A stretch of DNA of 64,000 bases from Desulfotalea sp. (lineage in GTDB: Bacteria; Desulfobacterota; Desulfobulbia; Desulfobulbales; Desulfocapsaceae): NCBI GenBank assembly GCA_002733995.1, contig NVXR01000038.1, positions 1-64,000 on the forward strand. The letters run 5' to 3'. Positions 1-7,446 of the stretch are shown piece after piece. Under the pieces are notes generated by a model, which worked only from the letters and a program-made list of their open reading frames with translations, did not search any database and had not been told where the DNA came from. How positions within the stretch are numbered: the first letter of the stretch is position 1; every line of letters begins with the position of its first letter. The position numbers and the translations under genes are program-made.

Positions 1-155
1 TAAGGCTCAATTCTTTGATCTCATTTATCGACTATTCTACAGCAAAGACCGCAACATAACAGTTGCCCGCCCATCTTGTCCAGTATCTTGCCTGATTTTA
101 TCAATGAATTAAGAAAAGGAGACATCCCGCCCGCTAGCCTAGGCCGGACAACAAA

Positions 156-188
156 AAAGGCCATGAAATTAAAAATTTCATGGCCTTT
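156..188 (-). terminator. Rho-independent terminator of rpsT
   Basis: Fifteen-base-pair perfect inverted repeat (156-170 with 174-188) with a three-base loop. On the minus strand the stem is followed by a run of T (complement of the A-run at 153-158). It lies 54 bases past the rpsT stop and is a canonical intrinsic terminator. The A/T runs on both sides may let it work in both directions. Confidence 0.9.
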
Positions 189-241
189 AATATTTTGTTG
201 TAGTTGAAATAAACCTCAACTACCCTGCAATAATTGTGAAA

Positions 242-514
242 TTATGCAGCACTACCCATATTGTTTACACGCTTTGCGAGGCGTGAAATTTTACGGGAAG
301 CATTTTTCTTATGAATGGTACCTTTGCTTGCAGTCTTGGCGATAACGATGGTTGCTTCATGGAGAGCAGTTTTTGCTTCATCCGCGGCACCAGCAACTAC
401 AGCTTCATCAAGTTTACGGATTGCAGTTTTCATTTTTGTTCTGTTCATTTTATTGCGTAAACGAGCAGCCTGCGCCTGACGATTTCTTTTTTCTGCGGAT
501 TTATGATTAGCCAC
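242..514 (-). CDS. rpsT: 30S ribosomal protein S20
   Basis: Small-subunit protein that binds the 5' domain of 16S rRNA. The 90-residue, Lys/Arg/Ala-rich product begins MANHKSAEKR, the family signature, and has the usual S20 length. The start codon is GTG (514-512), preceded by a strong AGGAGG Shine-Dalgarno at about 523-530. A non-ATG start is also known for E. coli rpsT, where S20 represses its own translation; similar control here is only inference. It is monocistronic, with its own terminator at 156-188. Confidence 0.97.
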   Translation of the reverse strand: MANHKSAEKRNRQAQAARLRNKMNRTKMKTAIRKLDEAVVAGAADEAKTALHEATIVIAKTASKGTIHKKNASRKISRLAKRVNNMGSAA

Positions 515-942
515 GAAAATACTCCTCCTGTTATTACCTTGTCTATTCGAATAGTTAGATATCTTGTATCATCAATGCCCGCCTGTCTATAAGCCATAGA
601 GGCATAAAACCGGACGGATCACTTGTAGTTGTTAAAATAAAGAGTGCAATTTATAATGTAAGTTTTTACTAAAGTCAACAACTATCCCTACAAAAGAGCT
701 GGGACTCATTCAATTCTTTGCTTGAACTTGTTTGACATGCCACTGACTGGTAAGATATGCTGTATACGGGAAGCGGGGTACAACCCGCATTTCCCATGAA
801 CATTGTATGTTTCCAAGTAGCTCTCAAGTATGGATTTAATTACCATCTGTAACTGTTCATCAGTGCTTCAGATTCGTCTAGAGGGGGCTTAGTTACCTAC
901 AAAAGTATACGTTGAAACACTGATTTCTAAAAAGGCACACAG
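515..942. other. Intergenic region between divergent rpsT and a cNMP/DUF4388 gene
   Basis: Carries the rpsT leader on the left and, on the plus strand, a sigma-70-like promoter (732-761) followed by an imperfect GC-rich hairpin (768-795: GGGAA and GCGGG pairing with CCCGC and TTCCC across a 2-base bulge). About 150 bases then follow before the start at 943. No further ORF or RNA gene recognised. Confidence 0.5.
732..761 (+). promoter_or_regulatory. Candidate sigma-70 promoter for the 943-2040 gene
   Basis: Perfect TTGACA at 732-737, 18-base spacer, TATGCT at 756-761. The predicted transcript would begin near 768, exactly where a hairpin starts, giving a structured leader of roughly 170 bases. 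The -10 is only a moderate match. Confidence 0.4.
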
Positions 943-2040
943 ATGGGCTTTCCCAAGATTCTATTCATCATTACCGAAAATAACAATTGCCCTCTCTACG
1001 AGTACAATGATATCTTTGAGCTTTCAGGGATAGCAATCCCCCTAAAAGACGCAGATAAAAACAGCGTTATCACCACAACAATAATTACCCACCCGCAGGG
1101 TAAGAGAAACTGTAACATCCTCGATGGCGACCTAAGCAAACTCATCATTACCTACGAAAGAAGTGATAAAATCCCGGTTTGCATGATGTCCTGTTCCGGT
1201 TGCACCGGCTCAATTAAACTTGAGTATACAAAACAAAATTCATTAGCCAGCCAGAATCCAAGCACACTTTCCGATGAGCTAGGCTCAATGATGCACCTGC
1301 TCTCCACCTTCCCATTCTTTAAAAACATAGATGACCGAAACCTCAACAAGGTCGTAAGTTTTTTTAAGATCAGAAAATATCAGGTCGGCGATATAGTTAT
1401 CCGCAAAGGTGATCCGGGCGGAAAACTATATATTATAGTAGCAGGTAGTGTCAATGTACTCAACGATGCCGGAATTATCATTTCTCTCTTGGATAAGGGT
1501 GAGGTCTTTGGTGAAATGTCTCTAATCTGCAACGACGCCATAACCGCTACAATCCAGGTGAAAGAACCTGCAACTATTCTAGACATAGACCAACCAAACT
1601 TTCACAAAATCCTCGATATTTACCCGGATATCCAGCTCTACTTCTCAAGAATCATGGCAGAACGCCTGAACCGCTCGAACGCAATACGTGCAGAAGATCT
1701 CAGCTCAGGAATAACAGGCGACCTGAAAGAAATACCACCTGAAGCCCTCTTTCAGACCCTTAACATGAATAACAAGACGGGCATACTAACGATCTCAAAC
1801 CTAAAAGAAGGAACCGCACGTTTTTCTTTTCGCCAGGGAGCACTCATAAAAGCTAAATACAAAAACTATGAGGGAGATATGGCCTTCTATGAAATTCTCA
1901 AGGAAAAAACGGGTAGATTTAGATTCAAACCCGGTATTGCCAAAGAAGATTACAACACCCCAGAGATAGGCTTTTTCATGAAACTTCTCATGGAAGGCAT
2001 GCAGCGGATTGACGAAGACAAGGGGCCAGAAACAAACTAG
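943..2040 (+). CDS. Cyclic-nucleotide-binding domain / DUF4388 regulatory protein
   Basis: 365 residues. Residues 1-105 match no family I recognise and carry a CX3CX2C cluster (Cys80, 84, 87). Residues about 115-240 are a CRP-type cNMP-binding beta-roll (FEGEMSLI-like phosphate-binding cassette, here GEVFGEMSLI). Residues about 255-350 match DUF4388, the PatA-N-like domain common in deltaproteobacterial signalling proteins. There is no DNA-binding HTH, so it is likely a cytoplasmic signalling adaptor rather than a CRP-type transcription factor. The gene is convergent with the U32 gene, with an 18-base gap. The Shine-Dalgarno is weak (AAGG). Confidence 0.75.
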   Translation: MGFPKILFIITENNNCPLYEYNDIFELSGIAIPLKDADKNSVITTTIITHPQGKRNCNILDGDLSKLIITYERSDKIPVCMMSCSGCTGSIKLEYTKQNSLASQNPSTLSDELGSMMHLLSTFPFFKNIDDRNLNKVVSFFKIRKYQVGDIVIRKGDPGGKLYIIVAGSVNVLNDAGIIISLLDKGEVFGEMSLICNDAITATIQVKEPATILDIDQPNFHKILDIYPDIQLYFSRIMAERLNRSNAIRAEDLSSGITGDLKEIPPEALFQTLNMNNKTGILTISNLKEGTARFSFRQGALIKAKYKNYEGDMAFYEILKEKTGRFRFKPGIAKEDYNTPEIGFFMKLLMEGMQRIDEDKGPETN

Positions 2041-2058
2041 CCCCTTGCTACAACAATC

Positions 2059-4257
2059 CTATTCCAAAACACCCAAGTAATTAAAGGTCGGTAATTTGGA
2101 ATACCTATTATTATTCAACAACCTGTCCGCAAGCTCAGCAAGACAACGCTTAGAGCTCTGACCACAAACATCAACCACGGCATAGTTGACCCCTGCCTCT
2201 TTTAATTCCTGCAGATAGGGAAGCAGGGACAATGGTTTTTCAGGAAAGGTTTGAGTATATCCTTCCTTTTTGCGGATGAGATACGGTTCTTTTCTCGGAC
2301 TTAACACCTGTTGCTCATAATGAAAATGTTTAGCAGCAATCCGTGAGGTATACAGCGCCGGAGCACCGTAGACATACATACCAAACATCATTTTCTTACC
2401 ACTTTTGTTATTTGCATAACCTGTCAACATTTCGCCAAGGGACTTCCTATCAAGCTCAATACCTATCTGAGCTGACTCCACTCCCATGGATGCAAGTTCT
2501 AAAGCCGCCTGACTGTTGTGAATATTAAGGGTATAATCAGCATACAGATGTACCTTTTCACCCTTAAACAAAAGCACCTGGCTCATGTGAGCGAGCTGGA
2601 AAGAACGAAACCCGGAGCGCACCAATAGCTTAATCTGCTTTCTCATCCGGCCAAGATCATTTTCCATAATAAGCGGTGGCAAGGCCCAGGTAACTATCCG
2701 CGATCGTCTTCCTAAGCCTTTCTTAATCTGGCCGACCTGACTAAGCAGCTGTTTTTCAAAGGGCAACAGAAATCGATCCGGATTAAATGGACCTGGATCA
2801 AGGATCATTTTAACATTATCGGTTTTCAGCCACCACTCCATACCAACTTTCTTGCGGGTCTTACGATGACTCGCATGTGGCCCGTTTCCTCCCTTGGGAA
2901 AATCACTGACAAAGTCACTCTCGGGAAGACATACTGCCTCTTTTACATGGTCTACATACTGTTGGAGCTGCTGTTGTTTCTCTACAATCTCCTCGGCGAC
3001 ACGCTTAACAGGAAGACGTTTTCCCCCGGGACCAGACGCTGCTCCGTCGACCCGGTACACCTCTACACGACCACCCGCAGGCACCGCAAACCCTGCTGGC
3101 AAACTTATGGAGACCTTATCCCCGGCCTTGGTCTTCTCTCGTTTTTCTCCAAGGACAAACAAAGATTTCAAACGAAATGCAACCCGGTCTCCCGTTGGCT
3201 CCACATGCAACCGCAAACGGTCCCCTAAGCCAATGGGCGCTTTAACAACAAACCTGCAAGTCAAGTCATCGCCCACCTTTTTCACGGCACTAAATCGGCC
3301 GAGATGAGTCCCCATATTACCGGATTGATGTGGGGTAATAGCTTCAGCGGGCTGGGGACTAAAAAAGTAGCCAGAACTCGTTTTGCGGCTCATTGCCTGT
3401 TCAGCAAGACCTTCTGCCTTTATAAGAGCCTGTTCAATATTGTCTTCAGCATCAATAACTGTCCTGTACGCCTCGACAATTGACTGTACATAATGTGCAG
3501 AGCGCAGACGACCTTCAATCTTGAGAGAGGAAATCCCAAGGTCTTTAAGCATTGGTACAACTTCAAGGCCGGTAAGGTCGTTCATTGAGAAAAGATATCG
3601 ACTTGAATCGTTACTCTTTGATCGTCCCTTGGCTCCCCCCTTGCCTCCACAGCTATAGGATCGTCGACAGGGCTGCACACAACGGCCCCTCAAACCACTT
3701 TTGCCACCGAGATAGGAAGAGAACAGACACAACCCTGAAAACGAGAAGCACATGGCCCCGTGGATAAACACTTCCAGCTCAACATCGCCTCTTTTACCAG
3801 CAATGGTTTCAATTTCTTTTAAGGTAAGTTCCCGTGCAACAACAACCCGCTCACAACCCCGTTCTCCAAGAAAACGGACGCCGTCTGAATTGTGTACGGT
3901 CATCAGAGTGGAGCCGTGCAGAGGAATTTGTGGAAAAAATCTCCTTACAAGTTGTAACAGGCCCAGATCCTGAACAATCAATCCATCTGTCTGGAGTTCC
4001 TGAAACAAACTCAGTGTCTCGACAACCGGTTCAAGCTCTCTTTCTAAAATAATCGAGTTTGCGGCAATGTAGATTTTTTTCCCAAGGCCGTGACAATGTT
4101 GCGTCATCGCACCAATTTCATCGAGTCGAAGCTCCCGTGACGGGTTCCTGGCATTAAATCCCGGCGCCCCGACATAGATAGCATCCGCACCACCATCGAG
4201 TGCGGCATAAAAGGTCTCAACTGTTCCAACAGGTGCTAATAATTCAATTTTACTCAT
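2059..4257 (-). CDS. rlhA: U32 family protein, RlhA-like (23S rRNA hydroxylation)
   Basis: About 732 residues from ATG 4257. The TIM-barrel U32 domain begins ELLAPVG and carries IHGAMC (near residue 180), followed by a Cys-rich stretch (GLC, GRCVQPC, YSC). A second region follows with DUF3656-type spacing. E. coli RlhA (YdcP) is a long U32 protein that makes 5-hydroxycytidine at 23S rRNA C2501; the Cys set is thought to hold an Fe-S cluster. Assignment rests on length and architecture. A GTG at 4281 would add eight residues but lies inside a 10-bp leader hairpin (4279-4306), so I prefer 4257. Confidence 0.75.
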   Translation of the reverse strand: MSKIELLAPVGTVETFYAALDGGADAIYVGAPGFNARNPSRELRLDEIGAMTQHCHGLGKKIYIAANSIILERELEPVVETLSLFQELQTDGLIVQDLGLLQLVRRFFPQIPLHGSTLMTVHNSDGVRFLGERGCERVVVARELTLKEIETIAGKRGDVELEVFIHGAMCFSFSGLCLFSSYLGGKSGLRGRCVQPCRRSYSCGGKGGAKGRSKSNDSSRYLFSMNDLTGLEVVPMLKDLGISSLKIEGRLRSAHYVQSIVEAYRTVIDAEDNIEQALIKAEGLAEQAMSRKTSSGYFFSPQPAEAITPHQSGNMGTHLGRFSAVKKVGDDLTCRFVVKAPIGLGDRLRLHVEPTGDRVAFRLKSLFVLGEKREKTKAGDKVSISLPAGFAVPAGGRVEVYRVDGAASGPGGKRLPVKRVAEEIVEKQQQLQQYVDHVKEAVCLPESDFVSDFPKGGNGPHASHRKTRKKVGMEWWLKTDNVKMILDPGPFNPDRFLLPFEKQLLSQVGQIKKGLGRRSRIVTWALPPLIMENDLGRMRKQIKLLVRSGFRSFQLAHMSQVLLFKGEKVHLYADYTLNIHNSQAALELASMGVESAQIGIELDRKSLGEMLTGYANNKSGKKMMFGMYVYGAPALYTSRIAAKHFHYEQQVLSPRKEPYLIRKKEGYTQTFPEKPLSLLPYLQELKEAGVNYAVVDVCGQSSKRCLAELADRLLNNNRYSKLPTFNYLGVLE

Positions 4258-4278
4258 CTCTTTACTTTCACGACCCTT

Positions 4279-4306
4279 CACGCTTTGCCCATTCCAGCAA
4301 AGCGTG
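4279..4306 (-). promoter_or_regulatory. Leader hairpin before the RlhA-like gene
   Basis: Perfect 10-bp stem, CACGCTTTGC at 4279-4288 pairing with GCAAAGCGTG at 4297-4306, 8-base loop. It sits about 20 bases ahead of the preferred ATG (4257) in the minus-strand mRNA and swallows the alternative GTG start. Possible translational control element; no known riboswitch class fits. Confidence 0.4.
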
Positions 4307-4342
4307 TGTTGTTTCTACCCATGGACAAAAGCGTCCAACCAA

Positions 4343-4374
4343 CCGCTCTCACTTGTAAGAGCGGCTGTTTTTTT
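4343..4374 (+). terminator. Terminator-like hairpin with U-tract reading on the plus strand
   Basis: Stem CCGCTCT (4343-4349) with AGAGCGG (4358-4364), followed by a T7 run (4368-4374) on the plus strand. Both flanking genes are on the minus strand, so there is no obvious plus-strand transcript to end. On the minus strand it lies past the purN stop but has only a GGTTGGTT tail. A smaller hairpin (TGGAC/GTCCA, 4323-4338) precedes it. Confidence 0.5.
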
Positions 4375-4433
4375 GGATAATTTACACGATTCAAAAAACA
4401 CTACAGACAGGATACTATATACCAGACATAGCT

Positions 4434-5015
4434 CTACGCTATTACTCTGTCCCAGAAAAAATCTATGCCTTTGTCATCCACCCTGTTTAGCGCCTCCGGA
4501 AAAGCTATACACTCAATCGAAAAAACCTTTGCTGCAATGGCATCAATATCGTCGTCATAATCAATATCCACCGCACGTTGCAGAATAATGGGTCCTTCAT
4601 CGTAACTTTCGTTGGCAAAATGCACCGTACAACCGGTCACGGTGCAACCACGTTTCTTCACACTACTGTGCACATGGTGACCGAAGTAACCATCACCACA
4701 AAAACTTGGAATCAGGGAGGGATGGATATTAACCACGCGCCGCTGCAAATTTTGCGGCGGCGTATACAGCTTCAGATAACCAGCCAAACAGACAATATCA
4801 ACGTCAAATTGCGCAAGGATATCATTAATTTTACCATTATCACTTCCATAAAATGCTGGATAGCCGTAACCTTCAGCTTTCGCAAGCCCCAGAACGCCCT
4901 CAACATTTGAGACAACTACCTCAATCTTTGCCTGTAGTCTTCCATCGATGATACGTTCGTGGAAATTGTCTAAAGTGCGACCACTCCCGGACAACAATAC
5001 GGCTATCTTTAGCAT
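4434..5015 (-). CDS. purN: Phosphoribosylglycinamide formyltransferase
   Basis: 193 residues. Transfers the formyl group of 10-formyl-THF to GAR in purine synthesis. It starts with the nucleotide-binding KIAVLLSGSGRTL motif. The catalytic region reads VVNIHPSLIPSF (Asn and His of the active site) and TGCTVHFA, followed by DEGPI containing the catalytic Asp. It is slightly shorter than the E. coli enzyme. It lies 2 bases past the purH-type gene, so the two are very probably translated together in a purine/hslR operon. Confidence 0.95.
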   Translation of the reverse strand: MLKIAVLLSGSGRTLDNFHERIIDGRLQAKIEVVVSNVEGVLGLAKAEGYGYPAFYGSDNGKINDILAQFDVDIVCLAGYLKLYTPPQNLQRRVVNIHPSLIPSFCGDGYFGHHVHSSVKKRGCTVTGCTVHFANESYDEGPIILQRAVDIDYDDDIDAIAAKVFSIECIAFPEALNRVDDKGIDFFWDRVIA

Positions 5016-5017
5016 AA

Positions 5018-5638
5018 TTACTCCCCATCAAAGTAGCTTGTGGCAGCCACATCCACCTTTTCAAGCCAGGCAGAAATCGCGGTATCATAAGCAGCAGTCA
5101 GGGCATACACCTTCTTCATGAGATAAAATCTGGTTTTCAGTGTGGTATTACCCGTGGCCTTAATTTCTTCAATAACCTTAGGGTAGTCAGTAGGATCCAC
5201 AATCACAGTTACATCGCGAAAATTCTTGGCCGCGGCCCTCAGCATTGTCGGACCACCAATGTCAATATTTTCAATTGCATCAATAAGAGAACAATTTGGA
5301 TCTTCTACAGTTTTTGTAAATGCATAGAGATTAACCGCAATAATATCGATATTTTTCAAACCATGATCGGCGCATTGACGCTGATGCTCAGGGTTATCTC
5401 TCTGGTTGAGAATGCCGCCGTGCACCTTGGGATGCAAGGTCTTAACACGCCCATCAAGCATTTCAGGAAATCCCGTAAAATCAGAAACCTCCATCACATC
5501 CAAGCCAGCATCTCGTAACTTTTTAGCAGTACCACCGGTAGAGAGTAAATCAATGCCCAGGGATGCCAGCTCCTTCGCAAAACCTTCAATTCCCGATTTA
5601 TCAGTCAGACTGATTAACGCCCTTTCAACTTTACCCAT
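5018..5638 (-). CDS. purH: Stand-alone IMP cyclohydrolase (N-terminal domain of PurH)
   Basis: 206 residues covering only the MGS-like IMP cyclohydrolase half of bifunctional PurH: RALISLTDKSG at the N-terminus, STGGTAKKL, the HPKVHGGIL motif and GGPTMLRAAAKN. The C-terminal AICAR transformylase domain (about 300 residues) is absent, and the reading frame ends cleanly before purN, with no transformylase remnant in between. FAICAR must therefore come from a separate AICAR formyltransferase or a PurP-type enzyme elsewhere. It has an AGGG Shine-Dalgarno and follows hslR by 9 bases. Confidence 0.9.
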   Translation of the reverse strand: MGKVERALISLTDKSGIEGFAKELASLGIDLLSTGGTAKKLRDAGLDVMEVSDFTGFPEMLDGRVKTLHPKVHGGILNQRDNPEHQRQCADHGLKNIDIIAVNLYAFTKTVEDPNCSLIDAIENIDIGGPTMLRAAAKNFRDVTVIVDPTDYPKVIEEIKATGNTTLKTRFYLMKKVYALTAAYDTAISAWLEKVDVAATSYFDGE

Positions 5639-5647
5639 AATCGATCC

Positions 5648-6043
5648 CTATTCGTCCTTTCTTGTAAACGTGATTATTTTTCGTCTGTCCCGCTTGGTCG
5701 GCTTAGTTGCCGGTGCAGCATAACCTGTATTTGACATACGACGTAAATCTCTCTGCTCCAACCTTGCCGTTTTACTCTCTTCAGATTCAACATAGAGCAG
5801 TTGTGCCTCTTTTGCGGGCCTTCTATATTTTGATAGTCCGAGCACCGTTAGGTGAAAGGTCATGACCCCAATAGTGATAATCAATTGATCATCAATTACA
5901 ACGTTACGTGCGGCCTTTACCCGGGACCCGTTCAGATGAACCTTACCACCATTTACTGCTGTGGTAGCCATGGACCGTGTTTTGAAAAAACGGGATGCCC
6001 ACAACCATTTGTCTAATCGTACTACCGAATTATCTTTTTCCAT
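5648..6043 (-). CDS. hslR: Hsp15-like S4-domain RNA-binding protein
   Basis: 131 residues. The N-terminal S4 domain (about 8-70) shows the characteristic VRLDKWLWASRFFKTRS start and GGKVHLNGSRVK. The C-terminal tail is basic (KPTKRDRRK). E. coli Hsp15 binds 50S subunits carrying nascent peptidyl-tRNA and helps recycle them. First gene of the hslR-purH-purN run. The Shine-Dalgarno is poor. Confidence 0.9.
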   Translation of the reverse strand: MEKDNSVVRLDKWLWASRFFKTRSMATTAVNGGKVHLNGSRVKAARNVVIDDQLIITIGVMTFHLTVLGLSKYRRPAKEAQLLYVESEESKTARLEQRDLRRMSNTGYAAPATKPTKRDRRKIITFTRKDE

Positions 6044-6394
6044 ACTTTATGCCACAAATGTATCGATTGAATATAGTGCAGAGAAAAACGTCAGAATACA
6101 CTGATTCCTTTTGAAACGCATTTATTTTTAGAGGACATCAGCTCGACCGAAAAAAGAGTATTGTCTAAGAGCGTCAAACAGGGTAAGTAACAGTCGTGTC
6201 ACTGTGAACAATGGCAACTTTCGCCCCCCCTGGGAACTGGTAATAACCAGGGGTGAGTATCTGGGTTGCTCACTTTAATTTTACCATTCAATCTGCACTT
6301 CAATTGTTTGTTCTAACGATAGTTTTTTTAAATCCAGGCACAAAGGACGTGTAAAGATAAACAAAAAGTCTGTACAAACACAGGATGTGATTAA
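6044..6394. other. Divergent intergenic region hslR / folE2
   Basis: Holds a hairpin (CCCCTGG 6227-6233 with CCAGGGG 6247-6253) whose loop contains a competing stem (CTGGT with ACCAG), about 140 bases ahead of folE2. The overlapping alternatives look like a two-state leader, but no U-tract follows and no preQ1, THF or Zur-box sequence is recognisable. No ORF. Confidence 0.35.
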
Positions 6395-7144
6395 GTGAAT
6401 AGACCTATGTATATCCAAACAGTTGGTTTAACAGACCTCAAAACTCCTATCCGCGTAAAAGAAAAAGGTGGTGGCCTGCAAAACACCATCGCCACCATTT
6501 CTATGCAGGCGAACCTCTCAGAGCAAAGCACCGACAACTGCGCCGATATCTTCACCTCCATCCTACACGAACACCTGGATGAACTGTCTGTTACAAGTTT
6601 TTCCTCAATCCTCCCTAAGCTCCAGGCTCGACTACAGGCAAAGAGTGTTCGGCTTGAAATGAGTTTTCCTTATTTTATAGATAAAAAAGCACCGGTCAGT
6701 GATACCCACAGCATGATGGAATATGACTGTACTTTTTCTGGCGGAATTGGCGAAAACGAAGGATTCATTCTCTCTATCCGGGTACCAGTTACAACGCTGT
6801 GCCCATGTTCTAAAGAGATAAGTAACGCTGGCGCACACAATCAGCGGGGCGAAGTAACCCTCAATGTAACCTTCAACAACTTTATCTGGGTAGAAGACCT
6901 TATAATACTTGTTGAGCAATCCGCCTCATGCGAGGTATATTCTCTCCTCAAACGGCCTGACGAAAAATATGTTACGGAAAAAGCCTTCAACAACCCAATG
7001 TTTGTTGAGGACGTTGTGAGAAAAGTGGCAGTACTTGCCCTTGAACATCCTGACATAAAATGGTTTTCAGCAAGCGTAGAGAGCTTCGAATCCATCCATA
7101 AACATAGTGCTTATGCCTATGTGGACAGTGATGAAGTGCGCTGA
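6395..7144 (+). CDS. folE2: GTP cyclohydrolase FolE2 (type IB)
   Basis: 249 residues. Converts GTP to dihydroneopterin triphosphate, the entry point for folate and queuosine precursors. The family signature TTLCPCSKEIS (about residues 136-146) contains the catalytic Cys, followed by GAHNQRG. FolE2 replaces zinc-dependent FolE in many anaerobes and under zinc limitation. The start is GTG with AGGA nine bases upstream. It stands alone between hslR and the diguanylate cyclase operon. Confidence 0.95.
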   Translation: MNRPMYIQTVGLTDLKTPIRVKEKGGGLQNTIATISMQANLSEQSTDNCADIFTSILHEHLDELSVTSFSSILPKLQARLQAKSVRLEMSFPYFIDKKAPVSDTHSMMEYDCTFSGGIGENEGFILSIRVPVTTLCPCSKEISNAGAHNQRGEVTLNVTFNNFIWVEDLIILVEQSASCEVYSLLKRPDEKYVTEKAFNNPMFVEDVVRKVAVLALEHPDIKWFSASVESFESIHKHSAYAYVDSDEVR

Positions 7145-7210
7145 GGGAAAAACGTATATTTCATAAGCGGTGCAAGGTACAATAGTAGGAGTAGTAGTCA
7201 TGCCCCTGAT

Positions 7211-7438
7211 CTACTTGTGGGACATGCCAAAGCCATCAAATCGCCTGCGAAATTCCCCGGATTCCTTCTCTCCATCAAGCATACGCCGAAGCATATCTCG
7301 CTCCTGAACGGCAAACTTAAGCTCCGCGGTTAGGTCATTCTTCTCCAGCTCAGTCAGAACCCCGGCCAACTTTTTCTGCAGCTGACCAACATTCTGCTGT
7401 GCCCTGTACAGGTCTTTGGCCATCAATCGTATCGACAT
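7211..7438 (-). CDS. Small coiled-coil protein, conserved hypothetical
   Basis: 75 residues, mostly one amphipathic helix rich in Gln/Glu/Lys/Leu (heptads around LQKKLAGVLTELEKNDL), no signal or membrane segment. It starts 8 bases past the diguanylate cyclase stop, with AGGA six bases before the ATG, so it is the second gene of that operon. No family recognised; a coiled-coil partner or adaptor for the cyclase is inference only. Confidence 0.6.
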   Translation of the reverse strand: MSIRLMAKDLYRAQQNVGQLQKKLAGVLTELEKNDLTAELKFAVQERDMLRRMLDGEKESGEFRRRFDGFGMSHK

Positions 7439-7446
7439 CTCTCGTC

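Noticed and set aside
1..241. Possible 3' end of a gene entering from the left
   Set aside because: Two short open frames run in from the edge (ending near 111 and 57), but neither gives a recognisable C-terminus.
2866..3307. Plus-strand frames of 120 and 137 codons within the U32 gene
   Set aside because: Both overlap the conserved minus-strand U32/DUF3656 coding sequence and lack Shine-Dalgarno sites.
6227..6253. Possible riboswitch in the folE2 leader
   Set aside because: Only a hairpin with a competing inner stem; no conserved preQ1 or THF core and no expression platform with U-run.
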